DNA from: Nitrosospira sp. Nsp2 | GTDB taxonomy: Bacteria > Pseudomonadota > Gammaproteobacteria > Burkholderiales > Nitrosomonadaceae | NCBI RefSeq assembly: GCF_003050965.1 | Contig: NZ_QAOU01000004.1 | Span: 186,001-250,000, forward strand | Direction of reading: 5' to 3' | DNA: 64,000 nt | Shown here: one piece after another, positions 26,160-35,047 of the stretch | Layout of the letters: each line of letters begins with the position of its first letter | How positions within the stretch are numbered: position 1 is the stretch's first letter | Notes under the pieces: generated by a model | Told to the model about the DNA's origin: nothing | Databases searched by the model: none | What the model saw: the letters and a program-made list of their open reading frames with translations, nothing else | Made by a program: the position numbers and the translations under genes

Positions 26160-28004
26160 ATGTTCGAATTCGATAAATACGAGGAGCATCTGCATGTGGA
26201 TCGGGGGCTTGCTCCGGCATCCACGTATGATCCCGTTGATGACATTGCAAAAATGTCTTTGCTCATGTGGGGGGAGCATTGCGTGGAGTGCGCGGCGCCG
26301 AGCTGTTTCACCTCCTGCGATCTTTATCAAAGCAGGCCGGACAGCCGCTGCAGACGCCTGGCCTACGGAATGTACCGCAACCGCAGCTTTCCTTCTGCTC
26401 GTGGTTATGGAGCAGAGGTTGCATTCAAGAAGTGGGGCAAAATCGAGGCGCGCGGAAACACCTTGATGCTGCCTGCAGGCGCGGCTCTTCTTATCGAGCG
26501 CATGATCAGCTTGTCCGCCCCGCTTGCCAATGTGTTCGGAACATGGATGTACCGGCTGACACGCGACAGTCGCTGGTCGTATCTGGAACAGGCGCTTCTG
26601 GAACGTTTCGGCCGCTGGCTACACCGAAGGAATTCCATCTCCAGGCAACAGCCTGACGTCTTCCTGCTCGAAGTCTACAATCCTATGGATGTGCCTGTGC
26701 GCATGCAACTGAATATGATGGTTGGGGCAGGGATAAGCAAGGCTTTGCATGCCGGGACACGTCCCCCTCCTTTCAGGTCATCGGTTATCCTGCCACCAGG
26801 ATACTCCCGCCATGAATTCGGGCGCGAACACTTTTCAAAGGTCACCGATAGCGGTCTGCCGTTCGATGTCAACATCATCCCCGATGGCGAAGGCGTTGCG
26901 CGCGTCGTATTTCTTACTGCCGATTTTGTCGTTCACCGCAAGGTTGCAACCATTGCTAATCCCGGTCAGCTGAAGATCAAGTGTGTGGTGTGGGATCTCG
27001 ACAATACGATGTGGAATGGCATATTGCTTGAGAACGAAGCAGTGGCTCTGCGGCCGAATGTGCTTGAGCTGCTTCGTTTCTTTGATGAACGGGGGGTTTT
27101 GCTGAGTATCGCCAGTAAGAACGACGAGCCGAGTGCTTGGAGACGTCTGGAAGAGTTAGATATAGCGGGCTTTTTCCTGTATCCCCAGATTAACTGGTTG
27201 CCAAAGAGCGAGAACATCAGGCTCATTGCAGAGCAGCTCAATATAGGTCTAGATACTTTCGCTTTTATTGACGACAACCCATTCGAACTGGAAGAAGTAT
27301 CTCGCGCCCTTAAGGGCGTTGCCTGCGTGGACGCAGCTGATATCGATCAGCTATTCTCAAGCCCACGCTATCAGGGTACCGTCAGCGACGAGGCCAAGAA
27401 ACGCAGCCAGTTTTACCGGGAGGAGTTCGTGCGCAAGAAGAGCGCGTCCCAATTTGGTTCGGACTACCTTGCGTTTTTGGCATCGTGTGGAATAAAACTG
27501 TTCGTGGATCTTTATGCCGACGATGATCTTGACCGTGTGTCTGAACTCGTCCAGCGCACCAACCAGTTGAATTTTTCCGGACGCAAGTACCTCAGGAGCG
27601 AGATACTCCCCATTCTTGCGGATAACGAGGTCAGCAAATACGTTCTCCGGTGTACTGACAATTATGGTTCTTATGGCGCGGTGGGTTTTTGTCTTGTACG
27701 GTTCTCCGAGGAGGAAATACGCGTTGAGGATTTCATGCTCTCTTGCCGCGTGCAAGGAAGATTTATTGAACAGGCTTTCTTCAATTACCTGGTGAATGGG
27801 CTGGAAGGTCGGAAGCCGCAGAGCCTGTGGGTCAACTTCCAGCCTACCGGGCGCAATATTCCGGCCCAGCAAGTGCTCGAAAGCCTGAATTTCGTCCCAT
27901 ACTCATCAGGTAAGGGGCTGTGTCTTGATCTGACGTGTCACACGCTCGAGTGCGATTTTATCTCGGTGCAGTCCTCGCCTGCGCAGCAGGAAAGCCAGAG
28001 ATAG
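26160..28004 (+). CDS. FkbH-like HAD-IIIC protein with N-terminal Cys-rich domain
   Basis: The protein has 614 residues. Residues 41-64 hold five cysteines, C41-x2-C44-x4-C49-x3-C53 and C64, followed by an Arg-rich strand; the spacing looks like a metal or Fe-S site. Residues about 75-265 are unassigned. The HAD motif DLDNT (279-283) starts the FkbH-like domain, with SIASKNDEPSAW and FIDDNPFELEEV, and a C-terminal acetyltransferase-like domain (about 430-595) holds QRTNQLNFSGRKY. FkbH proteins load glyceryl units from 1,3-bisphosphoglycerate onto a carrier protein, but no acyl carrier gene is in this window. Start site is weakly supported. Confidence 0.75.
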   Translation: MFEFDKYEEHLHVDRGLAPASTYDPVDDIAKMSLLMWGEHCVECAAPSCFTSCDLYQSRPDSRCRRLAYGMYRNRSFPSARGYGAEVAFKKWGKIEARGNTLMLPAGAALLIERMISLSAPLANVFGTWMYRLTRDSRWSYLEQALLERFGRWLHRRNSISRQQPDVFLLEVYNPMDVPVRMQLNMMVGAGISKALHAGTRPPPFRSSVILPPGYSRHEFGREHFSKVTDSGLPFDVNIIPDGEGVARVVFLTADFVVHRKVATIANPGQLKIKCVVWDLDNTMWNGILLENEAVALRPNVLELLRFFDERGVLLSIASKNDEPSAWRRLEELDIAGFFLYPQINWLPKSENIRLIAEQLNIGLDTFAFIDDNPFELEEVSRALKGVACVDAADIDQLFSSPRYQGTVSDEAKKRSQFYREEFVRKKSASQFGSDYLAFLASCGIKLFVDLYADDDLDRVSELVQRTNQLNFSGRKYLRSEILPILADNEVSKYVLRCTDNYGSYGAVGFCLVRFSEEEIRVEDFMLSCRVQGRFIEQAFFNYLVNGLEGRKPQSLWVNFQPTGRNIPAQQVLESLNFVPYSSGKGLCLDLTCHTLECDFISVQSSPAQQESQR

Positions 28005-28049
28005 TCAAACCCGCCATTGGGGATCGACTGGGCTGCTGGAACCGGCACT

Positions 28050-30230
28050 TTATTGATCTGAGGTCGGGAAGTGCGAGGGATGCGAGGGCGTATGGCTTGA
28101 CCCGGTTGAGTCCTGCAAATACTCCCGCGCAATCCGATCATGCCGTGGGGCCAGGATTACCCAACGCCATAGCGGACCTTGTACCATGACGATGGCTGCG
28201 AGGAGACCGCTATAAAGTATGGCATATCGAACGATTAGCTCACCCGTTCCGGCAAGATTCTCACGGTTGCTACTCAGCAAGAACTGCAATGCGGAGAAAA
28301 CCTGGCCGTACTTGACGATGATCTGTTCCAGGCCGAAATGAAGTGCCAGGTATGCTGAAACTCCAGCGCCTAGCACCCACATGGTTGCTTTGTCTGCCCG
28401 CACTGCCCCAAGGGAAAACGCCAATGCGACCTTGGTTCCGCCAAACAGCAGCAGTACGAGGGCGGAGCCAATGAGCAAAAAGGAGCCTAAGCTGCCATTG
28501 TTGGCTATTAGCTCAACCAGATTATCGGTCGATGCCTGCGACACGACGACATAATACGAAACCGGCACAACGAGGCAGGCACCAATCACCCACCCCAACA
28601 GCGAAGTTTTGGCATCCGGGAGTATTCCGGTTGCGGCCAAGATGCTGCCTGCGGTGGCCGCTACGCTCCAAATGCAGAACAATGCCAGAAAACGCCCGAG
28701 CAATTCCCATTTCCACGGCCATCCCAGCACGGGCGACCCGACAATATCATGGATGCTTTCGCTTGGCACTGCGGATACGATCAGTAGCCACGCGACCAGA
28801 CCGTGCAGCAATACCAGGGGCAGAAAGCTGAGCAGGTACATTCCTCCTCGCGTCAGCCAGCGCGCGATGAATACGGGAAAACCGATCGACCAGTAAAAAA
28901 GCGTTGCAAGTAATACCAGTGATCTAAAGGGGTGCCCCTGGTATACCAGTTCGCGGACATTGTATGGGGTAAGTTCTGACCGCGTAACGAGCCATGCAAT
29001 AGCAACCCATATCGCCATTCCCAGCGCAATGGAAGTAAGAGTGCGTCTACCGCTCATCTTTGCAGTGGTCACTGCGGTATCATCGAGCTGAGGCAGGGTT
29101 GTTTCTGCCACCGGTTCGACTTGGGGCTGGTGGCGCTGCACGACGCCTAATGCCCAGCCAACCAGCATCAGTAGTATCGGTTCTGTCACATCGGCGGTAC
29201 GGCCCAGCAATGCCATCTGACTCAACTCGATCAAGCACGACCATATAACCAGCCCGACTATGGTCTTTCTCGTATCCATCCCATTTTTATGCCCAAGCCA
29301 TAGCAGAGCCGTATAAATGAATAACGATCGAACCAATCCGTGCGCACCGGATTCCATGGATCCATGAAGCATGGTTGCGAAAGGAATGATATTGATCGTT
29401 CCACTACGGGTAAGGAAGAACGGTGTAATTTCAATTGCAGTCCAGGCTATCAACATTAGCCAGAACGCCGCTTCAAAAATTCTTCTGGAGTGGCCGAGTC
29501 GGAGCATTGAAGCGAACAACACGTATCCAGCAACCATGCCAACCAGGGCCGATGCGTCCAAATACAGATTCACGACGATAAGCTTTGCAGCAAGAACTAC
29601 AATGAGCGCGCCCCCCAACCATAAAGCAGGCTGCGCTCTCAACGCCATCAAGGCCGTGCCTGCCGCCACTACGCCGGCTGCATGCATCAGGCTCTTGGGG
29701 AGGCTGAAGTTAAACTCGAGCAATGGCTTTAACGCATCCTTGATTTTTTGCCAGTCCAGCGTTGGTGCAAGGGGCAACGATTCGTTAAGCAGCCACAACA
29801 CTAATATGGATAGCGGTATAAGCGTCAAATAACTCAATGAGTGGGCGCTAGTGTGTACCCGCTTTGCCACAAGATTCGCCGCGATCATGCCTGAGGCCAT
29901 ACCGACCATGTTCCAGAGTACATCGGCAAGGGCCGCGGTACGCGACGGCAGCCAGACTTGCGCTAACTGGAGGGCGAGCGAAAAGATGAACGCCAATAAA
30001 AGCGCTACGCCAAAATGAGTACCCTTGGGGCGCCTGCTCGATGAAAATAAAACAGCTGCGATTCCAAGTGGAAAAAAGAGCGCGATATTCCCCAGCACAT
30101 CTCCAATCGAAGTAAACCAGGTGAAATTCGTCAGAAACGCCTGGAGAGTACCTGCCCGTGGCGCCGAAAAATTGCCGGGATACAACGACCCATAGGCGAT
30201 TAACAGCAGGATGACCGAGAGAATCCGCAT
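28050..30230 (-). CDS. Double VanZ-domain integral membrane protein
   Basis: The protein has 726 residues and about 18 hydrophobic segments. Two VanZ-like domains are visible. The first is at about 1-130 (SLYPGNF, GDVLGNIALFFPLGIA and LALQLAQVWLPSRTAALADV). The second is at about 250-360 (NIIPFATML and WSCLIELSQMALLGRTADVTE). VanZ-type proteins are linked to glycopeptide tolerance and cell-surface polymers, but their activity is unknown. It is convergent with the HAD gene (45 bp gap) and follows the beta-helix gene in the same direction. Function in the cassette is inferred from position only. Confidence 0.78.
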   Translation of the reverse strand: MRILSVILLLIAYGSLYPGNFSAPRAGTLQAFLTNFTWFTSIGDVLGNIALFFPLGIAAVLFSSSRRPKGTHFGVALLLAFIFSLALQLAQVWLPSRTAALADVLWNMVGMASGMIAANLVAKRVHTSAHSLSYLTLIPLSILVLWLLNESLPLAPTLDWQKIKDALKPLLEFNFSLPKSLMHAAGVVAAGTALMALRAQPALWLGGALIVVLAAKLIVVNLYLDASALVGMVAGYVLFASMLRLGHSRRIFEAAFWLMLIAWTAIEITPFFLTRSGTINIIPFATMLHGSMESGAHGLVRSLFIYTALLWLGHKNGMDTRKTIVGLVIWSCLIELSQMALLGRTADVTEPILLMLVGWALGVVQRHQPQVEPVAETTLPQLDDTAVTTAKMSGRRTLTSIALGMAIWVAIAWLVTRSELTPYNVRELVYQGHPFRSLVLLATLFYWSIGFPVFIARWLTRGGMYLLSFLPLVLLHGLVAWLLIVSAVPSESIHDIVGSPVLGWPWKWELLGRFLALFCIWSVAATAGSILAATGILPDAKTSLLGWVIGACLVVPVSYYVVVSQASTDNLVELIANNGSLGSFLLIGSALVLLLFGGTKVALAFSLGAVRADKATMWVLGAGVSAYLALHFGLEQIIVKYGQVFSALQFLLSSNRENLAGTGELIVRYAILYSGLLAAIVMVQGPLWRWVILAPRHDRIAREYLQDSTGSSHTPSHPSHFPTSDQ

Positions 30231-30276
30231 CAGTCAGAAGCTTCTGTTGAGGAGAGAATGGAAGGGAAGCCCATCA

Positions 30277-31629
30277 TTACTTGGCACGCATCGGGATAAT
30301 CTCCAGTGTCGGGAGCCAGCGTGGCCGTTTCTTAGTGATTGCATAAGCGCCCCATTCTGCCGTTCCATGCAAATCGCCGTCAAAATCCAGCTCGGCTTCA
30401 GGGAAAGTACGTTCGGGGAAAGTACGAAAGGGCGAACGGTCGGCCGCAGGGACGCTGCCCCTGTTCGCCCGCGCGTTTGGCAGCAGATTCAGTTCGCCCA
30501 AAGGTGCGTGGGGCCTGGCCAGATACTCGGCCGCTTCCGCGTATCTACCCACAAGGTTGCCTTCACTGGCGAGGCCCGCTATAGGTATGCGAGCAAACAC
30601 CGCATTGGTCTCTATCCATTGTTGATAAGGCGGATCTTCCGCCTTGCGCACGAGTACAATCCCCGCGCCGGCTGCAACAACGGTATTGTAGAACACGGAT
30701 ATCGTGCGTACTGTGTCATTATGTGGCCGGATGCGGACTGCGTCGTGGAAATGGTTAACGAACAGGTTATTGTATAACGCGATATTTCCCTCGCCCTGGA
30801 ATAACGACTCGTGCTGGTTCTGATAAAAGAAATTACCGTATACGAGATATCGGTCATTTGACCCAGGTCCCGCAAGCGGCCAGTGCCCGACCAGTACATT
30901 CGGTCTTGCTGTCTCTTTCGATCCGCCGTTGGTTTTACTGAAGACATTGTGCCTGATTATCGTTGCATTGTTGCCGCCCGGCATATCGGGCAACAACGAC
31001 CGCGGTTGCTGATGTTTTATTTGCAAGTTATAGCCGATTGTATCGGCTATAAGATTGTGCTCGATCAACCCTGCAATAAACGGCGCCCGACCATCTGAAT
31101 TGCCAAGATAGAGGCCCGTTCCCGCTCCCATGATCACGCTGTTGCGAATCACCCAGCCCCATGCCGGACACTTCGTCGAAATGGCCACCGTTTGCTGATT
31201 GTTGCCGTGGCCTCGCACGCGCAGCCCGTCAAGCGTGATGTGGTGCGCCCAGTCGGCGTGCCCCTCGCATTTCACGCCATCCACCGGCAGGTTTTGCCCT
31301 TCCAGATCCACGTTCCTGAGTGTGACATAACTCGAATTGACGATACTAACGGTGTTGTGACCGCGTCGCGCGAAAAAAACGGCCCGCCGACCTGTCTCGG
31401 GTCCAGCGATAGTAATCGGCGTTTCGGCGGTGCCGCGAAGATATTGGATGGGCAGCCCGTCCCTGTATTCCCCCGGCATGAGCCGGACGTTTGCGCCCGG
31501 CTCCAATACTCTTAGTCTGACAAGGTAGTTGTCCGGTCTTAAGGTATAGGTGGCGGCTGCGAAAACAGATGAAGAGCCAATTGGAATGCTGGCGAGCGCC
31601 AAAAAAAGAACAACAGCTGTTTTGGTCAT
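30277..31629 (-). CDS. Secreted right-handed parallel beta-helix repeat protein
   Basis: The 450-residue protein has a signal peptide (hydrophobic about 5-22, ending SSVFA). The rest is made of short strand-and-turn coils such as NSSYVTLRNVDLEG, VIRNSVIMGAGTGLYLGNSD and ALYNNLFVNHFHDAVRI, the pattern of a parallel beta-helix. Such proteins are often polysaccharide lyases, epimerases or glycosidases. No catalytic residues can be named. A 15-bp tandem repeat (30397-30426) makes the sequence RTFPERTFPE. It is co-oriented with the VanZ gene, 46 bp upstream of it, and divergent from the Fur-type regulator. Confidence 0.78.
   Translation of the reverse strand: MTKTAVVLFLALASIPIGSSSVFAAATYTLRPDNYLVRLRVLEPGANVRLMPGEYRDGLPIQYLRGTAETPITIAGPETGRRAVFFARRGHNTVSIVNSSYVTLRNVDLEGQNLPVDGVKCEGHADWAHHITLDGLRVRGHGNNQQTVAISTKCPAWGWVIRNSVIMGAGTGLYLGNSDGRAPFIAGLIEHNLIADTIGYNLQIKHQQPRSLLPDMPGGNNATIIRHNVFSKTNGGSKETARPNVLVGHWPLAGPGSNDRYLVYGNFFYQNQHESLFQGEGNIALYNNLFVNHFHDAVRIRPHNDTVRTISVFYNTVVAAGAGIVLVRKAEDPPYQQWIETNAVFARIPIAGLASEGNLVGRYAEAAEYLARPHAPLGELNLLPNARANRGSVPAADRSPFRTFPERTFPEAELDFDGDLHGTAEWGAYAITKKRPRWLPTLEIIPMRAK
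30397..30426. repeat. 15-bp tandem repeat in the beta-helix gene
   Basis: Two adjacent units, TTCAGGGAAAGTACG and TTCGGGGAAAGTACG, differ at one base and encode RTFPE twice on the minus strand. This looks like a recent in-frame duplication. Confidence 0.75.
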
Positions 31630-31745
31630 TTAGCTTAGGTTCGGCAAGCCCGAAGGCATCAATTCATTCTCAACGTTCTTCTCATGTATGACTGCACCAT
31701 CATCGTACGGCATTGCGCCCTCGAGATCATTCGGTTATAGTTGAA

Positions 31746-31760
31746 TGCAACTTTGTTGCA
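31746..31760. promoter_or_regulatory. Probable Fur/Zur-family operator (palindrome TGCAAC-TTT-GTTGCA)
   Basis: TGCAAC (31746-31751) and GTTGCA (31755-31760) are perfect complements with a three-base TTT spacer, 12 bp before the likely ATG of the Fur-type gene. The position suggests autoregulation. It does not closely match the textbook Zur box, so the assignment to this regulator is an inference. No second copy was seen in the gaps upstream of 32265 or 32799. Confidence 0.5.
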
Positions 31761-31772
31761 ATACTACCATTT

Positions 31773-32192
31773 ATGTTAGAACTGCATAAACAAGCAGAAG
31801 AGATGATCCGCAGCCGCGGGGAGCGGGCGACGTCTGGCAGGGTACATATCCTTGCCGCGCTGCTGGGGGAGCGGCGGGCAATTACACACCACGAAATTGA
31901 AGAGCGTGTGGGCCGCAACCAGAGGTTGGATCGTGTCACGCTCTATCGCGTGCTTGAATGGTTGAACCAGAAGTGCTTCGTGCACAGGGTCGTGAGTGCC
32001 GATCGGATTTGGCGTTTCCGCGCGAATCTCGATACGCATCCGCACCCCCATGCGCATTTTGAATGTACACGCTGCACGACCGTGATCTGCCTCGATGATA
32101 TGAAGGCCGAGTACGACCGTCCGCTCCCAGCTGGCTATCGCTCGCAGGAAGTTGACCTGAGAGTGAAAGGATTATGCGCTGACTGTACCTGA
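31773..32192 (+). CDS. Fur-family transcriptional regulator, probably Zur
   Basis: From the ATG at 31773 the protein has 139 residues. An upstream in-frame start (31713) would overlap the palindrome and its extra 20 residues look non-family. The winged-helix part is MLELHKQAEEMI to about 85 (RLDRVTLYRVLEWL), and the dimer/metal part has His-rich 89-95, then C98/C101 and C135/C138 in two CxxC pairs. The ferric, zinc or peroxide sensor type cannot be read directly. Neighbours (DUF2946-like protein and ZnuD-like receptor) favour zinc. Confidence 0.88.
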   Translation: MLELHKQAEEMIRSRGERATSGRVHILAALLGERRAITHHEIEERVGRNQRLDRVTLYRVLEWLNQKCFVHRVVSADRIWRFRANLDTHPHPHAHFECTRCTTVICLDDMKAEYDRPLPAGYRSQEVDLRVKGLCADCT

Positions 32193-32210
32193 ACGGTCCG
32201 ATTCATAAAT

Positions 32211-32245
32211 GCGGAGCACACCGGGATTGCGGAGCACAGCGGGAT
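32211..32245 (+). repeat. Tandem 17-bp direct repeat before the DUF2946-like gene
   Basis: GCGGAGCACACCGGGAT (32211-32227) and GCGGAGCACAGCGGGAT (32229-32245) differ at one base and have an 18-bp period. They lie between the regulator stop and the small membrane protein. Confidence 0.7.
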
Positions 32246-32264
32246 ATTGGTGAAAGAATCAGCG

Positions 32265-32633
32265 ATGATTTTGCGTAAGGGCGTTAAGGCGCTATTTTTT
32301 TTATTGCTACTGGCGTTATCGCTGGTGCCGGTTCTTCAGGCGGCACATGCGCTTACGCACTTTGCGCCCGCTAATACCATTGGCATTTCCGAGCCGGATG
32401 GCGGCAAGGAAGTCAGCGGGTCCGTGGCCGAAGCGGATGCGAACGCGGGTTTCGACAGCGACAGGTTTTGTCTCGACTGCCTCGCTCTGGCAGGATTGGG
32501 CATTCTCCTTCCTGTTCTGGCATTCTGTTTCTTCGCCCAACCCGCGCGTCAACCGCTACCGCACCTCACCGCGCTGTTCATTGTCCCCCATTTCTCTTCT
32601 CCCTACCTCACCCGCGCACCCCCGCTAGCGTAA
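32265..32633 (+). CDS. DUF2946-like small membrane protein
   Basis: From the ATG at 32265 the protein has 122 residues; TTG at 32247 and GTG at 32250 are alternatives. A hydrophobic N-terminus (about 8-29) ends VLQAAHA, a likely signal. The mid region has RFCLDCLALAGLGILLPVLA with a CxxC, followed by a second hydrophobic part and the C-terminal RAPPLA typical of this family. Such proteins often lie next to metal receptor genes. They may bind copper or zinc. Role is not established. Confidence 0.55.
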   Translation: MILRKGVKALFFLLLLALSLVPVLQAAHALTHFAPANTIGISEPDGGKEVSGSVAEADANAGFDSDRFCLDCLALAGLGILLPVLAFCFFAQPARQPLPHLTALFIVPHFSSPYLTRAPPLA

Positions 32634-32677
32634 TCCCTCGCTTTCCATGCGGCTGACCTGATCGAATAGTCATTATC

Positions 32678-32694
32678 CCGGCGGCTCACGCCGG
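32678..32694 (+). repeat. Hairpin CCGGCG / CGCCGG upstream of the TonB receptor
   Basis: A 6-bp stem with a five-base loop (GCTCA), 44 bp after the DUF2946-like stop and 104 bp before the receptor ATG. No T-run follows, so it is not a typical terminator. The remaining 165 bp gap (32634-32798) shows no other clear feature. Confidence 0.45.
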
Positions 32695-32798
32695 TCTAAT
32701 CCCGATTTAGGTCCTGCCTGCCTATCCTTGCTCACCCATGTGGCTTGCCACGTGAAGTGTTCGCACGCGATCTGCCGTTAATTTTCTGAAGAATTGGC

Positions 32799-34907
32799 AT
32801 GAACTATTCAGGTTGTAATCCGCCGGATCTGCCTTGCTCCGGCGCGACAGGAATCGCAGGCAATACCACTCTGCGCAGGACTCGCGTAAGCGCGAACCTT
32901 AGCTGGAAGCTGCCTGCCGCGATTGTGTTTGCTCTGTTCCAAATCTCTGCTCAAGCTCAGGGTTCCGGGGCGGACAAAGTATTAACGCCCGTCGTGGTGA
33001 CGTCGACGCCATTTGAGAATCGTAGCGAACTGGACATGGCTCAACCTGTTTCCGTGTTGCGCGGTGATGATCTGCGCCGCAAGCGGGAAGCAAGCCTGGG
33101 CGATACGCTTTCGCGCGAACTGGGCGTCGCGTCGACCTCATTCGGGCCGGGAGCCGGCCGTCCCATCATTCGCGGCCTTGATGGGCCGCGGGTGAGGGTG
33201 CTGGAGAACGGAATCGGCACGATGGATATCTCCTCCATCAGCCCGGATCATGCGGTAACGACGGAATCGCTCAATGCTTCTCAGATCGAGATTTTGCGGG
33301 GTCCGGCAACATTGCTCTATGGCAGCGGTGCTTCGGGGGGAGTAGTCAATGTCGTGAATATGCGTATCCCAAACCAGTTGTTCAAATCCCCAAAAGGAGA
33401 CTTTGAAGTCCGGGGAAATACTGCAACGGAAGAACGCACCGGTGCCTTCAATGCGGCTGGGAGCATGAGGCAGATGTCATGGAGCGTTGGCGGCTTCAAG
33501 CGTAAGACCGATGATTACCATATTCCGGGCCGAGCCAATGAGAGCGATCCGACCAGCCGAAAAGGCATTGTCGAAAACAGCGCGGTAAATTCGGGTGGTT
33601 TGTCCGGAGGGGCATCCTTCGTGGGCGAGCGGGGCTTCTTGGGTGGATCGATAGCCCACCTGGAAAGCAAATACGGCATACCCGGTCCTGAGGGCGCACG
33701 GATCGATCTCAAGCAGACCCGCTACGATTTCTCGGGTGAGTTGGACAAGCCCATTGCCGGGTTCGAGAAGCTGAAAGTACGGATGGGATACAACGATTAC
33801 AAGCATGCCGAAATCGAGCGCACCGGAGAGATTGCAACTCGATTTAAGAATCAGGCACTCGAAAGCCGTGCCGAGCTCTTGCATGAGCCCGTGGCGAACT
33901 GGAAGGGCGTAATAGGCGTTCAGTTCCGCGATCGCCACTTTTCAGCCCTTGGCGCGGAGACAGTGGTACCTGTTACCAGATCGCATTCGGTGGGCGTATT
34001 TTTGATCGAAGAGCGCAACTGGAACCGATGGCGCCTCGAACTCGGCGGACGGGGGGAGTATGCTGCGCAGGACCCCAAGGGCGACCTTCTCCCCTCGCGC
34101 TCATTTGGACTCTACAACGCATCCGCGGGCGCGTTATGGAAATTCATGGAAGGCTACGGGTTGGGCCTTACAGCCATCCGGGGACAACGCGCGCCGGCAA
34201 CGGAAGAACTGTACATAAAAGGTGCGCACCATGGCACGGCCACCTTTCAGACGGGCGACAGTGACTTGAGCAGCGAGACCACCAGCAATATCGACCTTGC
34301 GCTACGCAAGACCACCGGTGCCGTGACCTGGAAAGTCAATGCATTCCATAACTGGATCAGCAACTATATTTTTGTGCGCAGTGCCGACATTAATGGTGAT
34401 GGCGTGGCCGATCGTGCGGACGATACGGGAACACTCGATCCCAATGGTGAATTTCTGGTGCAAAATTTTACACAGGCTGGAGCCAGATTTTACGGAGCAG
34501 AAGCGGAAGCGATATTTACCATAAAACCGGACGAAATCAATTTACGCCTTTTTACCGATTATGTACGTGGAAAACTGGATAGTGGGGGAAATGTGCCGCG
34601 ACTTACACCGTGGCGATTTGGAGTGGAGTTCAATCATCGGACCGGGCCATGGACATCGAACATAAGCGCAACTCGGGTCATGCGCCAAAACCACGTGGCA
34701 GAGCTGGAAAGCAGCACGCCCGGTTACACTCTCTTAAATGTGGAGCTGAGTTACCGAATCAAGCAAACGCGATCGAATGGCATCAAAATCTTCCTTCAAG
34801 GCCGGAATCTTCTTAATGAAGAGATGCGGGTTCATACCTCCTTCCTGAAGGATTTTGCACCGCTGCCGGGACGAGCCCTGGTGGCCGGCCTGAGAGGTGA
34901 GTTTTAA
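32799..34907 (+). CDS. ZnuD-like TonB-dependent outer-membrane receptor
   Basis: The 702-residue protein has an N-terminal extension and a signal ending near FQISAQAQ. A TonB-box-like KVLTPVVVTSTP follows, then a plug domain (about 75-190; RPIIRGLDGPRVRVLENGI, EILRGPATLLYGSGASGG). The rest is a 22-strand-type barrel ending in Phe. LYIKGAHHGTATFQTGDSDL resembles the region seen in ZnuD zinc receptors. The HxxH-like GAHHGT may bind metal, and the gene follows a Fur/Zur-type regulator and a small DUF2946-like protein. Substrate zinc is the best guess, copper or a chelate the alternative. Confidence 0.82.
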   Translation: MNYSGCNPPDLPCSGATGIAGNTTLRRTRVSANLSWKLPAAIVFALFQISAQAQGSGADKVLTPVVVTSTPFENRSELDMAQPVSVLRGDDLRRKREASLGDTLSRELGVASTSFGPGAGRPIIRGLDGPRVRVLENGIGTMDISSISPDHAVTTESLNASQIEILRGPATLLYGSGASGGVVNVVNMRIPNQLFKSPKGDFEVRGNTATEERTGAFNAAGSMRQMSWSVGGFKRKTDDYHIPGRANESDPTSRKGIVENSAVNSGGLSGGASFVGERGFLGGSIAHLESKYGIPGPEGARIDLKQTRYDFSGELDKPIAGFEKLKVRMGYNDYKHAEIERTGEIATRFKNQALESRAELLHEPVANWKGVIGVQFRDRHFSALGAETVVPVTRSHSVGVFLIEERNWNRWRLELGGRGEYAAQDPKGDLLPSRSFGLYNASAGALWKFMEGYGLGLTAIRGQRAPATEELYIKGAHHGTATFQTGDSDLSSETTSNIDLALRKTTGAVTWKVNAFHNWISNYIFVRSADINGDGVADRADDTGTLDPNGEFLVQNFTQAGARFYGAEAEAIFTIKPDEINLRLFTDYVRGKLDSGGNVPRLTPWRFGVEFNHRTGPWTSNISATRVMRQNHVAELESSTPGYTLLNVELSYRIKQTRSNGIKIFLQGRNLLNEEMRVHTSFLKDFAPLPGRALVAGLRGEF

Positions 34908-35047
34908 ATCGTGGGGTCGTTTCGAGATATACGCGTTTCCGTCGCAAAGAAGGCGCACGTGGCTTGAGTCATGGCTCAGCTGGCTATCAAGCCTTCGTGG
35001 AATGTGGCACACTTCGGGATTGCATTTGATATCAGGTATGCTGATCC

